This document shows, piece after piece, positions 24,438 to 33,486 of a DNA stretch of 64,000 nt. The DNA lies in the NCBI GenBank assembly GCA_018712545.1, contig DVGV01000061.1, positions 1 to 64,000 on the forward strand, in the 5' to 3' direction. The notes beneath the pieces were generated by a model. The model did not search any database, was not told the DNA's origin, and was given only the letters and a program-made list of their open reading frames with translations. The translations under genes were made by a program, and so were the position numbers. Origin of the DNA: Candidatus Coprenecus merdigallinarum (GTDB lineage: Bacteria; Bacteroidota; Bacteroidia; Bacteroidales; UBA932). Position 1 is the stretch's first letter. Each line of letters starts with the position of its first letter.

Positions 24438-25397
24438 TTACATTGACCAGCGGAGAATACATGCCCCGGTAGTGAATCCGGCTCCGAACGCACTGAGCAG
24501 CAACATTTCTCCATTTTTTAACTTATTGCCCCTGCTGAGATCGTCCAGCAGGGCGGGAATCGACGCGGAAGAGGTGTTTCCGTACTTGTCGAGGTTGAAG
24601 GGAAACTTGCTCTTGTCCTGATTGACAAAATGCCTGATGGACTCGATGATGCGGACGTTGGCCTGATGCAGCACATACAGGTCTATCTCGTCGGCAGTCA
24701 TGCCGGCCATGGTCAGCACTTTCTCTATATCCTTGATAGAGGAGGATACTGCGAGTTTGAATACGTCCTGACCGTTCATCACCACACCTTCCGTATCGAC
24801 CTCTTCCTTGGTTATGAAGGGAGTCGGCTGAAGCTTGCGCTTCTGGTAGAGAGCCTCCACCTTGCAGTGGGTCGATACACGGATGGCCTTCAGGCCATCT
24901 CCCTTGGTTACTACGACAGCACCGGCGGCATCTCCGAAAAGGATACAGGAGGAGCGGTCATGCCAGTTCATCATGCGGGCAGGCTCCTCTGCGCAGACTA
25001 TGAGGATGTTCCTCATGTCCTTCTTGGTCGCCAGATACGCCTCGGCAACATCCAGGGCGTAAATAAATCCGGTGCAGGCGCAGTTGATGTCCATCGTCGG
25101 ACAGGTGGCGCCGATCATGCCCTGTATCACGCAGCCCAGTCCGGGGGTGACATACTCGTTCACCACATTGGAGCAGATGATGAAATCAACGTCATCTGAT
25201 GTTATCCCGGCGTTCTCCATAGCGTTACGGGCGGCCGTCGCGGCCAGATCCTCCAGATTCTCGGAGGAGATGACACGCCTCTCGTGGATACCTGTACGGG
25301 TCACGATCCACTCATCGCTGGTATCCAGGAAGTTCTCCAGCATCGAATTGGTCACGACCTTGGAGGGACGTGCACTGCCAGTTCCTATAATTCTCAT
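24438..25397 (-). CDS. fabH: 3-oxoacyl-ACP synthase III
   Basis: Starts fatty acid synthesis by condensing an acyl-CoA primer with malonyl-ACP. The 319-residue protein carries the catalytic C108 in INCACTGF, H244 in VLHQANVRI and N274 in KYGNTSSAS. It is the promoter-proximal gene of the fab operon, behind a good -33/-7 promoter. Primer choice (acetyl- or branched-chain CoA) cannot be read from the sequence. Confidence 0.95.
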   Translation of the reverse strand: MRIIGTGSARPSKVVTNSMLENFLDTSDEWIVTRTGIHERRVISSENLEDLAATAARNAMENAGITSDDVDFIICSNVVNEYVTPGLGCVIQGMIGATCPTMDINCACTGFIYALDVAEAYLATKKDMRNILIVCAEEPARMMNWHDRSSCILFGDAAGAVVVTKGDGLKAIRVSTHCKVEALYQKRKLQPTPFITKEEVDTEGVVMNGQDVFKLAVSSSIKDIEKVLTMAGMTADEIDLYVLHQANVRIIESIRHFVNQDKSKFPFNLDKYGNTSSASIPALLDDLSRGNKLKNGEMLLLSAFGAGFTTGACILRWSM

Positions 25398-25423
25398 ACT
25401 TCTAACTTTCTTTTAAAACCGCG

Positions 25424-25454
25424 CAAAAATATACATTTTGCTGTAAAATTCAAA
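25424..25454 (-). promoter_or_regulatory. Promoter of the fab operon
   Basis: Minus-strand -33 TTTG (25451-25454) and -7 TATTTTTG (25424-25431) are separated by 19 bases. The -33 element overlaps the tail of the upstream ftcD terminator. Confidence 0.65.
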
Positions 25455-25487
25455 AGTCCCCGCAGCGACACTCCGCCGCAGGGACTT
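25451..25487 (-). terminator. Rho-independent terminator of the hut operon
   Basis: Minus-strand stem AAGTCCC/GGGACTT, extended past one mismatch by further GC pairs, followed by TTTTG. It lies directly after the ftcD stop. Confidence 0.75.
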
Positions 25488-25497
25488 CAAAGACTTG

Positions 25498-27195
25498 TCA
25501 GCCTATCTTAGCATTGACTATATCTATGATTCTGGCCTCCTGCATAATAGCCTCCTTGCCAATAGCAACTGCCTCGGCCACAAGCGTATCGGCCTTTTCG
25601 CGGTCCTTAAGGCCTGCGGCATTGATCTTGACGTTGAGGAGAGCTCCGAGGACTGCAGAACGGGCTGCGAGAGCACCTACACCTGCATCGGATACGGAAT
25701 TGGGATTACCCTCCGAGGCCATTGCCTCCACCAGCTCGAACACCTTGAAGGAAGCCTTCATGGTCCTGAGAGGCACCTCGGTGGCATAGAGTGTGGCCTC
25801 CTGCATGGCGGCAGCGCGTGCGGCCTTCTCCTCATCGGTCTTCTTGGGCAGGGACATGGCATCCATGATACGGTTGAATGCCGCCGTGTCCTCATCCACA
25901 AGGTGCAGAAGCTCATACATCAGCTCCTGACCCTTCTCAGCCCACTCGGAGAACTTGGGGCACTGATCGTCCCAGCCTCTCTTGTGTGAGGACAGGTTGG
26001 CCACCATGGCACCGAGAGCGGCACCGAGAGAGCCCATGTATGCGGATATCGATCCGCCTCCGGGAGCCGGAGACTCGCGGGAGGTCTCCTCCGCAAAGCC
26101 GCGGACGGTCAGGTCCACCAGCTTAGGAGCCTTATCACTGTCCTCGAGGATGTACTCGATGACCTTCTCGCGGGGGTTGAAAGGCTTGAGATCGTCCAGT
26201 CCCATGGACTTCACGGCGATCTTTATGATGTCCTCCTCGGGGATACCGCAGGAGCGGTTCTGCTTGGCCAGATAGTGCTTGCCGGCATCGATGAGCACCT
26301 TCTTGGGGATAAGGCCGACAATCTCCGAGCCGGTCACCCTCAGGCCGCGGGCGTGAGCCTTCTCACACACCTCGTCGAAGGCCACATGGACGGGAGTGAC
26401 GTTGATGTTGGTCACATTCATGGACACCTGGGCGATACCGTACTCCTCGATGAACCAGCCGATAGCCTTGCAGCCCTTCAGTGTTCCGGGAATCCATACC
26501 ACATTGCCGTTCTCATCTTTCACCACCTTTCCGGTGATAGGGTCGCCCTCTCTCTTCTTGCGGCCCTTCTCGCGCACGTCGAAAGCCACGGAGTTGGCAC
26601 GGCGGGTGGAGGTGGTGTTGAGGTTATAGTTGATGGCCACGAGGAAATCCCTGGCGCCCACTGCTGTAGCACCTGTTCGTGCGGTAAAGTCGTCGATAAC
26701 GGCCGGGCCGAAATCGGGCTTCTCTCCGTCGGCGAATCTCTTGGCCAGGCCCTCGTACTCGCCTGCACGACATACGGCCAGATTCCTGCGTGCCTCGGTA
26801 TAGGCAGCGCTCTCATAGCAGAATACCGGGATTCCCAGCTCCTCGCCTATCCTCCTGGCCAGGGTGCGGGCATACTCCGCGCACTCCTCCATAGTCACGC
26901 CTGCAATGGGCACGAGAGGGCACACGTCAGTGGCGCCCATACGGGGATGCTCGCCGTGATGATGCCTCATGTCGATAATCTCGGAAGCCTTCCTGACTGC
27001 TCGGAAAGCAGCCTCCATGACCTTCTCGGGCTCTCCTACGAATGTCACCACCGTACGGTTGGTGGCCGCACCGGGATCCACATCGAGGAGCTTTACACCC
27101 TCGACACTCTCGGCGGCGTCGGTAATCTGTTTGATAATCTGCATATCGCGTCCCTCGCTGAAGTTGGGAACGCACTCGATAAGTTTACGTGTCAT
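25498..27195 (-). CDS. ftcD: Fused glutamate formimidoyltransferase / formimidoyl-THF cyclodeaminase
   Basis: A bifunctional 565-residue enzyme. Residues 1 to about 330 form the formimidoyltransferase (start KLIECVPNFSEG; HHHGEHPRMGATDVCPLVP around 78-96), which moves the formimino group of formiminoglutamate to tetrahydrofolate. Residues about 355-565 form the cyclodeaminase (ESPAPGGGSISAYMGSLGA), which releases ammonia to give methenyl-THF. The fusion matches the eukaryotic FTCD layout and is known from Bacteroidetes. It is the last gene of hutH-hutI-ftcD and links histidine breakdown to one-carbon metabolism, with glyA elsewhere in the window. Confidence 0.95.
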   Translation of the reverse strand: MTRKLIECVPNFSEGRDMQIIKQITDAAESVEGVKLLDVDPGAATNRTVVTFVGEPEKVMEAAFRAVRKASEIIDMRHHHGEHPRMGATDVCPLVPIAGVTMEECAEYARTLARRIGEELGIPVFCYESAAYTEARRNLAVCRAGEYEGLAKRFADGEKPDFGPAVIDDFTARTGATAVGARDFLVAINYNLNTTSTRRANSVAFDVREKGRKKREGDPITGKVVKDENGNVVWIPGTLKGCKAIGWFIEEYGIAQVSMNVTNINVTPVHVAFDEVCEKAHARGLRVTGSEIVGLIPKKVLIDAGKHYLAKQNRSCGIPEEDIIKIAVKSMGLDDLKPFNPREKVIEYILEDSDKAPKLVDLTVRGFAEETSRESPAPGGGSISAYMGSLGAALGAMVANLSSHKRGWDDQCPKFSEWAEKGQELMYELLHLVDEDTAAFNRIMDAMSLPKKTDEEKAARAAAMQEATLYATEVPLRTMKASFKVFELVEAMASEGNPNSVSDAGVGALAARSAVLGALLNVKINAAGLKDREKADTLVAEAVAIGKEAIMQEARIIDIVNAKIG

Positions 27196-27218
27196 GTCGG
27201 TTTATAATTTTTCTGTTT

Positions 27219-28478
27219 TTAATATTTCTTTCCGTTCAGTATTATTGTCTCTATAAACTGTGATGTAAAGCTGTAAGGAACAAATTCGTATGAGGGTATC
27301 TTCTTAGTAATGAAGAGGGAGGCCTTCTTGCCTGGAGTAATGCTCCCGTATTCGGAGGCTACACTCATGGCAAAGGCGCCGTTGACGGTAGCGGCATTGA
27401 GCACCGTTTCCGGAGTAAGCCGCATCTTAATCATGGCCAGGGCCATCATGAACTTCATGTCACCGGAGGGGCAGGATCCGGGGTTGTAGTTGGAGGCAAT
27501 GGCCAGCGGCAGGTCGTACTCCAGCATCTCCTTCGCCTTAGGATAATCCATATCCAGGAAAAATGTAGCACCGGGCAGGAGTGTCGCGATAGTCCCGCTG
27601 CCCTGCAGGGCCTTGAACTCCTCAGGGCCGGTGAACTCGAGATGGTCCACCGATGCGGCGCCATACCGCACGCCCACCTGCACTCCGCCGGAAAAACTCA
27701 TCTGGTTGGCATGCACCTTCGGAACCATGCCGTACCTGGCGGCAGCCTCGAAGATACGGGAGGCATCCTCCACAGTGAAGAATCCCTCCTCTACGAAAAT
27801 ATCCACGTAGTCCGCCAGTCCCTCGGCGGCGACGGCCGGCATGATCTCACGGACTATCTCATCCACATATCCCTCCCGGTTGCCTTTATAGCGGGCCGGC
27901 ACGGCGTGGGCTCCGAGGAAGGTGGTGCGGACCCGGAGCGGCGTCTCCTCCTCCACCCTGCGGGCGACCCGGAGCATCTTGACCTCATCCTCGACGGTGA
28001 GGCCGTAGCCGCTCTTGATTTCCACCGCACCGGTGCCTAAGGAGATTATCTCCCATGCACGTACCAAGGTCTGCTGCAGAAGGTCATCCTCCGGGGTATT
28101 GTGCAGCAGCTCCACCGAATTGAGGATACCGCCGCCCCGGCGGGCAATCTCCTGATAGGAGAGGCCGCGCAGCTTGTCCATGAACTCCATCTCGCGGCTG
28201 CCGGCATAGACCAGATGGGTGTGGGAGTCGCAGTAGGAAGGAAACACCATCCTCCCCTCAGCGTCAATCACCTCATCTGAAGAGCGCTCCATCGCCTCCA
28301 GTTCCTCCGGCCGTAGGTCCTGCATCCTGCCGAGGCGGGAGATACGGTCTCCCTCCGTCAGCAGCCAGGCGCCGTCAAGACAGGGCTGCGACAGCATCTC
28401 CTCTCCCCGCAACGGGGCAGAAGGAGCCGCCTCCCGCACATTGACAAGCTTTTTTATATTTTTTATAAAAATTGACAT
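27219..28478 (-). CDS. hutI: Imidazolonepropionase
   Basis: Hydrolyses imidazolonepropionate to formiminoglutamate, the substrate of the next gene's product. The 419-residue amidohydrolase has the metal motif DSHTHLVYAGSRE and IKSGYGL in the middle, plus conserved ATLLPGATFFL and NYNPGSCPS segments. It starts two bases before hutH ends on the same strand, so the genes are tightly coupled. Confidence 0.96.
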   Translation of the reverse strand: MSIFIKNIKKLVNVREAAPSAPLRGEEMLSQPCLDGAWLLTEGDRISRLGRMQDLRPEELEAMERSSDEVIDAEGRMVFPSYCDSHTHLVYAGSREMEFMDKLRGLSYQEIARRGGGILNSVELLHNTPEDDLLQQTLVRAWEIISLGTGAVEIKSGYGLTVEDEVKMLRVARRVEEETPLRVRTTFLGAHAVPARYKGNREGYVDEIVREIMPAVAAEGLADYVDIFVEEGFFTVEDASRIFEAAARYGMVPKVHANQMSFSGGVQVGVRYGAASVDHLEFTGPEEFKALQGSGTIATLLPGATFFLDMDYPKAKEMLEYDLPLAIASNYNPGSCPSGDMKFMMALAMIKMRLTPETVLNAATVNGAFAMSVASEYGSITPGKKASLFITKKIPSYEFVPYSFTSQFIETIILNGKKY

Positions 28479-28480
28479 TT

Positions 28481-29977
28481 TTAAATTTCTGCGTTCTTAA
28501 TAAAATCGATGGAATCCTTGATGCGGGTGTACATCACCGTATCTTCCTCCACGAAAGGCACAGTCCTTCGGTAGTCCTCGAAGAATTTCTCGATTACGGG
28601 AGAGGACTTGCCGGCACCGGCGCGATGACGGAACTCGAGGGCCTGGGCGGCGTTCAGCATCTCGATTCCGAGAATCTTCTCGACATTCCCGATTACTCTG
28701 ACGCACTTGGTGGCAGCATTCGCCCCCATGCTGACATGGTCCTCCTGCCCCTGGGACGAATCGATGGTGTCGACCACGCAGGGCGTGCACAGCTGCTTGT
28801 TCTGGCTGACTATGGATGCCGCAGCGTACTGCGGAATCATGAAGCCGGAGTTCAGTCCGGACTTGGCCACCAGGAAGGAGGGAAGTCCCCTCTTGCCGGA
28901 AATCAGCTGGTAGGTACGGCGCTCGGATATGGAGCCAAGCTCCGCCATGGCGATGGCCAGGAAATCCAGGGTGATGGAAAGAGGCTGTCCGTGGAAGTTG
29001 CCGGCGGAGATGACCTGGTCCTCGTCAGGAAGGACGGTAGGGTTGTCGGTAGCGCTGTTGACCTCGGTCATGAATACACTCTCCACATACCCGAGCGCGT
29101 CCTTGGACGCCCCGTGCACCTGAGGCACACAGCGGAAGGAGTAGGGATCCTGCACTTCCTTGCCGGGTCCGTCGATGAGCTGGCTGCCCTGGAGATAACC
29201 GAGGATGACGCGGGCCGTCTCCATCTGTCCCTTATGAGGACGGACGGCATGCACACCGGGTGTGAAGGGCTCCTTGCGGCCGTTGAAGGCCTCGAGGGAG
29301 ACGGTGGCTATCTTGTCGGCAATGGCCGAGATATGCCTGGCATGACACAGGCACCATACAGCGTGGGCCAGCATGAACTGGGTGCCGTTGAGAAGGGCCA
29401 GGCCCTCCTTCGACGCCAGTGTCAGAGGCTTCCAACCGAAGAGTTTCTCCAGTTCGCTTCCGGGAAATCTCCTGCCCTTGTAGTCAAACTCGCCGAGCCC
29501 CAGCAGAGGCAGGCACATATTGGCCAGAGGGGCCAGGTCGCCGGACGCGCCGAGAGAACCCTGCTGATATACCACCGGAATCACTCCTTCATTGAAGAAG
29601 TCCACCAGCCTCTCCACGGTCTCCACCCTAACGCCTGAATATCCGTAAGAAAGAGACTTGACTTTCAAGGCGAGCATCAGCCGGACAATCTCGGGACGCA
29701 CCTCGTCCCCCACCCCGCAGGCGTGGGACATCACCAGGTTTTTCTGCAGCTGTGATAGCTGGTCACGGTCCACCGAGACATTGCACAGAGAGCCGAAACC
29801 GGTAGTCACCCCATAAATGGGAGCTTTCTGGTTTTTCATGCGTCCGTCGAGATAATTTCGGCATTTTTCAATCCTGCCGCGGGCGGCATCACCAAGATGC
29901 AGACGGCATCCGGGATCAAGCAGCACCGCGATATCCTCAAATGAATGCTTGAGGGGGTCTATATCAAACTGTATCAT
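28481..29977 (-). CDS. hutH: Histidine ammonia-lyase
   Basis: Deaminates L-histidine to urocanate. The 498-residue enzyme has the Ala-Ser-Gly triplet (144-146, in GSLGASGDLAP) that cyclises to the MIO cofactor, and the conserved YGVTTGFG (55-62). It is the first gene of the hut operon and has its own promoter. Urocanase (hutU), needed between this enzyme and HutI, is absent from the operon and from the window. Confidence 0.96.
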   Translation of the reverse strand: MIQFDIDPLKHSFEDIAVLLDPGCRLHLGDAARGRIEKCRNYLDGRMKNQKAPIYGVTTGFGSLCNVSVDRDQLSQLQKNLVMSHACGVGDEVRPEIVRLMLALKVKSLSYGYSGVRVETVERLVDFFNEGVIPVVYQQGSLGASGDLAPLANMCLPLLGLGEFDYKGRRFPGSELEKLFGWKPLTLASKEGLALLNGTQFMLAHAVWCLCHARHISAIADKIATVSLEAFNGRKEPFTPGVHAVRPHKGQMETARVILGYLQGSQLIDGPGKEVQDPYSFRCVPQVHGASKDALGYVESVFMTEVNSATDNPTVLPDEDQVISAGNFHGQPLSITLDFLAIAMAELGSISERRTYQLISGKRGLPSFLVAKSGLNSGFMIPQYAAASIVSQNKQLCTPCVVDTIDSSQGQEDHVSMGANAATKCVRVIGNVEKILGIEMLNAAQALEFRHRAGAGKSSPVIEKFFEDYRRTVPFVEEDTVMYTRIKDSIDFIKNAEI

Positions 29978-30008
29978 ACATTTGTAGTTTATATTTCCTT
30001 TTAACCTA

Positions 30009-30042
30009 CAAATTTACAAAAAATATCACCTTTCAATCCAAA
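30009..30042 (-). promoter_or_regulatory. Promoter of the hut operon
   Basis: Minus-strand -33 TTTG (30039-30042) and -7 TAAATTTG (30009-30016) are 22 bases apart. The -33 lies inside the end of the upstream OstA-like gene. The leader is about 30 bases. Confidence 0.55.
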
Positions 30043-32125
30043 TCAACGGCTTTCTGCTGTCAATTTCCTCTATTATCTTTCCCATATACCCGTCGAAATA
30101 TCTGTCGGCATACTTGAACTGAGGGAAATCGGGCGAGGGCACGGAGTCCGCCCTTCTGGAAGGACGCACTCCTTTGGACGTCACGCCATAACGGTCGGCG
30201 GGACGTTTTTCAGGCATCCAGTTGAAATCTCTCAAACGGCTTCCTTCGAAAGTCAGTTCGTATACAGGATAGGCGTCGCTCTTGACATTATCCATGTACA
30301 GTATCCTCTCGACCTGACCGTCCTTCAGACGTCCGGTCATAATTCTGCACTCCTTCTGGTTCATGGTCGTAATCACAGAATCCTCCGCGATATAGAACAT
30401 GGCGGTCACACCGCCCAGGGCGTCGAAGCGGGAGACCTGATTGTCCTTGAAGTAACCTATCATCTCGGGAGACTTGATCTGGTGATAGAACCGGCCCGGC
30501 TCCTCCTCCGAGACCACAAACGCGTTGGAGTACAGGAATCCCTTGTCCAGCTTCTCGTTACGCATCAGGAACTGCATGCTGTCCGCAGTAATCTGCGTTG
30601 TCGTCTCATACCATAGGACAGGCTCTGTGAACAGCCTTGCAATGGAGTCTATCGAGCAGAACAGCAGCGAATCGCACAATACCTGAAGATCGCTCCGGTA
30701 TATCCTGACATGATGATATGCCTCCACAAAGCTGACCTCCGTCGTATCAGGAGGAGGCGGGACGGCAAGGGAATCGGAAACCGACAATGAGTCCGGGACG
30801 GACAATGAGTCGGTGACCGGCAACGGGCCTGCGACGGACAACGAGTCCTGCGGCACAGGCGGGACGCCGGCCTGCGAGAGCGAATCAGACTGCCCGGGGG
30901 CACCGGCCTGCACAGCACATGTCGTATCATCCGGCCACCATGGACTAGGCAGAGTTCCGACAGACCGCCCCGCCCCCTGCACTGGGCCCGCGGCAGTCCC
31001 GGCTCCGGCTGCCGCCCCCTGCGGTGCCGGGGAAGACGCCCCCTGCCCGGAAGATCCTTCCTGATTCCTGGCCAGGGGATCGACCAGTGCGTCAGTGTAA
31101 CGGGCCTTCGCAGCAGCGGCCAGGACACTGTCCACCTCGAACATACGCATGGTATAATATATCAGCGTATCCGAAGCCATAAACAGAGAGTCGAGGGTGC
31201 CGTCCTCAGCCTTTTCAATCATTACCAGAGCGGGATCACGGTATAGCTCCGCCCTCCTGGGATTATTCCAGAAACGCAGCTCACCCGCAAGGACCAGAGC
31301 ATTGTCCACGGTGTCCAGCAGCTGCACATTGCCGAGAAGATGGGAATACTCCGTGTTCCTGTTATAGAAGAGCGAATCGCTCCACATCTCGTATTCCTCC
31401 GTCAGGATATGGACATCCTTATGAAAATAGAACTTTTCTTCGGGACGAATATACCGCCCGTCGCCGGAGGATATGCAATTCAGGTCATACCATCCCCTGG
31501 TATTCCCGAAAAATTCCGCCACGTCCGCCCTAGAATCATAAATTAGGGTATCACAGGCGAAGAACATGGAATCGGAGAACATCTCGACCGAACCGATAAA
31601 GTCAAAGCGCTCCTCCCTGGACTGATAGCGGCCGGTAAGGCTCTCTATAAGATTACCGTCCCTGTCCCTCATGGCTGCGCCTCTGTAAAAAAGCGCGATG
31701 CTGTCCTTGGTATTGTAATCCAGATAATTTGTTCTCAACAGGTTGCTGTCGCGGTCCAACAGTTCCACCAGATGTCCGCGGAAGCGGGCCGTGTTCTCGG
31801 GAATGACGTATCTGATACTGTCTCCTGTCAGCACAGTGTTTTCCTGCACGATCCTGATATGCCCGACAGCGTCAATATACTCATCCTCCACATTCCAGTA
31901 CGCGGTGTCGCAATACAGATAGGTGTCGTTGTGCAGAAAGACGGCGTCCCCCTCCACCTTGCGGAAATTCCTGCCGTTCATCTCGACAAGCCTTGCCCTG
32001 TCCGCCGTTACCAGACGGACAATGGAGTCCCGGTCTCCGTCCGTGCCGCCGGCACTCCTGGCGCAGAGCGGCAGCGCAGCAGTAATCAGCAGAAGAGCTG
32101 CAGCTATGCGTAAGATATGTCTCAT
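30026..32125 (-). CDS. OstA-like envelope protein
   Basis: About 699 residues with a signal peptide (start MRHILRIAAALLL, processed near CARSAG). The OstA/LptA-like beta repeats are visible (VEGDAVFLHNDTYLYCDTAYW, then repeated YLLRTNYLDYNT-like strands). Such proteins are thought to take part in lipopolysaccharide transport in Bacteroidetes; this is inference. Residues about 350-470 form a Pro/Ala/Ser-rich, low-complexity linker with several DSLSV units, splitting the repeat region. I choose the ATG at 32125 because the frame upstream needs TTG. It overlaps the SurA-like gene by four bases (ATGA). Confidence 0.85.
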   Translation of the reverse strand: MRHILRIAAALLLITAALPLCARSAGGTDGDRDSIVRLVTADRARLVEMNGRNFRKVEGDAVFLHNDTYLYCDTAYWNVEDEYIDAVGHIRIVQENTVLTGDSIRYVIPENTARFRGHLVELLDRDSNLLRTNYLDYNTKDSIALFYRGAAMRDRDGNLIESLTGRYQSREERFDFIGSVEMFSDSMFFACDTLIYDSRADVAEFFGNTRGWYDLNCISSGDGRYIRPEEKFYFHKDVHILTEEYEMWSDSLFYNRNTEYSHLLGNVQLLDTVDNALVLAGELRFWNNPRRAELYRDPALVMIEKAEDGTLDSLFMASDTLIYYTMRMFEVDSVLAAAAKARYTDALVDPLARNQEGSSGQGASSPAPQGAAAGAGTAAGPVQGAGRSVGTLPSPWWPDDTTCAVQAGAPGQSDSLSQAGVPPVPQDSLSVAGPLPVTDSLSVPDSLSVSDSLAVPPPPDTTEVSFVEAYHHVRIYRSDLQVLCDSLLFCSIDSIARLFTEPVLWYETTTQITADSMQFLMRNEKLDKGFLYSNAFVVSEEEPGRFYHQIKSPEMIGYFKDNQVSRFDALGGVTAMFYIAEDSVITTMNQKECRIMTGRLKDGQVERILYMDNVKSDAYPVYELTFEGSRLRDFNWMPEKRPADRYGVTSKGVRPSRRADSVPSPDFPQFKYADRYFDGYMGKIIEEIDSRKPLIWIER

Positions 32126-33483
32126 TTCACCCAACCGTCACGTAAGAAGACACATTTCTGAAACATCGGGTCTATCACGATGTAAGTAGTCTGCTGTTTC
32201 TCCTTGATAAATTTCTCTATTGCCTCCATAGCCTTGTTGGACGTGGTTATATCCAGCAGGACATTGAAATCCTCTTCCACCGTAGCCGTATGCGAGGGAC
32301 GGATTTTCTCCAGACGGACTATCTTGTAGACCGTATTGCCGCTGCGGCCCTCGTCGTCCACAGACTCGAAGGGAGCGGAGATCTCACCTTCCTTCATATT
32401 CTGCAGGACCTTGAAATCGGCAGGCTTCAGATTGTCCACATCGAAGAACGGGGCACCGGTGTTGGGATTGGCCACCAGGCCTCCGTTTGTACGGCTCTTG
32501 GTATCCTCGGAGAACTTCCATGCACCTTGCTGGAACGTAATGCTGTCAGCAAGGATGACGTTGCGGATGGAGTCAAGGCGGATAAACGCCGAATCCCGGT
32601 CCTCGGCCGTATATCGCGGCTTGAGAAGTATGTGACGGGCATTGAACATATCCCCGTCCTTCCTGATCATCTGTATGAGATGGAATCCGTCAGGAGTTTC
32701 TACAATGGGCGATACCTGCCCCTCCTTAAGTGCCATCGCCGCATCGCTGAAAGCAGGCCAGAATATGGTTCTCGAAGCCATACCCAGCTCTCCTCCTTTC
32801 ATCGCGCTCCCTGGATCCTCCGAATAGAGGGTAGCCAGAAGGGAGAATTTCTCTCCGTCCAGAATCCTCTGACGGAACTCCAGAAGACGCTCCCGCACCG
32901 CCATCGCGGCTCTCTCTACATTGGGATAAAGAACTATCTGGCTGTACTGATACTGAGTCGGAATCACCGGAAGACTGTCTTTCGACGTACGGCGGTAATA
33001 CTGCTGTACTTCCTTTGGGGTCACCTCTGAGACCTTACCGGCCACCTCGCGCTGCATCTCCTGAGCCAGATTCTGTTCCACGAACACATCCCTCCATTCC
33101 TCGCGCAGCATATGCAGCGGTTTGCCGAAATATTTCTCGACCTCCGCCTCACCTCCATGCTCAGAGAGGATGTTGTCGACCCTCTCGTTCAGGGATGCCT
33201 CCACCATGTCGGGGTTGACAGCAAGACTGTCCAGCTGCGCCTGTGTGTAGAAAAGCTTGGACACCATCATATTCTCGAGGACCTCGCACCGCAGGTCACG
33301 GTCTGAGACATAGCCCTGGAACTGCATCATCCGCACCTCAGACTCAATCTGGGAAAGGAGAATCATACTGTTGCCCACCAATGCGACCGTCTTATCTATG
33401 ACGCCGTCATATTTCTGGGCAAAAGTACCTGTAAACGGCAGCACCGCCATGACGGAAGCCGCCAGCATAGCTTTAATCTTCAT
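32122..33483 (-). CDS. SurA-like periplasmic peptidylprolyl isomerase
   Basis: A 453-residue secreted chaperone/PPIase. The N-terminus has a signal peptide (AMLAASVMAVLPFTGTFAQ). A SurA-type chaperone region follows and a parvulin domain runs from about residue 175 to 275 (FSLLATLYSEDPGSAMKGGELG, ending GFHLIQMIR). A second, degenerate parvulin-like segment begins at NARHILLKP. It probably helps fold outer-membrane proteins. It overlaps the OstA-like gene and follows a second SurA-like gene by three bases, giving an envelope-assembly operon downstream of guaB. Confidence 0.88.
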   Translation of the reverse strand: MKIKAMLAASVMAVLPFTGTFAQKYDGVIDKTVALVGNSMILLSQIESEVRMMQFQGYVSDRDLRCEVLENMMVSKLFYTQAQLDSLAVNPDMVEASLNERVDNILSEHGGEAEVEKYFGKPLHMLREEWRDVFVEQNLAQEMQREVAGKVSEVTPKEVQQYYRRTSKDSLPVIPTQYQYSQIVLYPNVERAAMAVRERLLEFRQRILDGEKFSLLATLYSEDPGSAMKGGELGMASRTIFWPAFSDAAMALKEGQVSPIVETPDGFHLIQMIRKDGDMFNARHILLKPRYTAEDRDSAFIRLDSIRNVILADSITFQQGAWKFSEDTKSRTNGGLVANPNTGAPFFDVDNLKPADFKVLQNMKEGEISAPFESVDDEGRSGNTVYKIVRLEKIRPSHTATVEEDFNVLLDITTSNKAMEAIEKFIKEKQQTTYIVIDPMFQKCVFLRDGWVK

Positions 33484-33486
33484 CTG

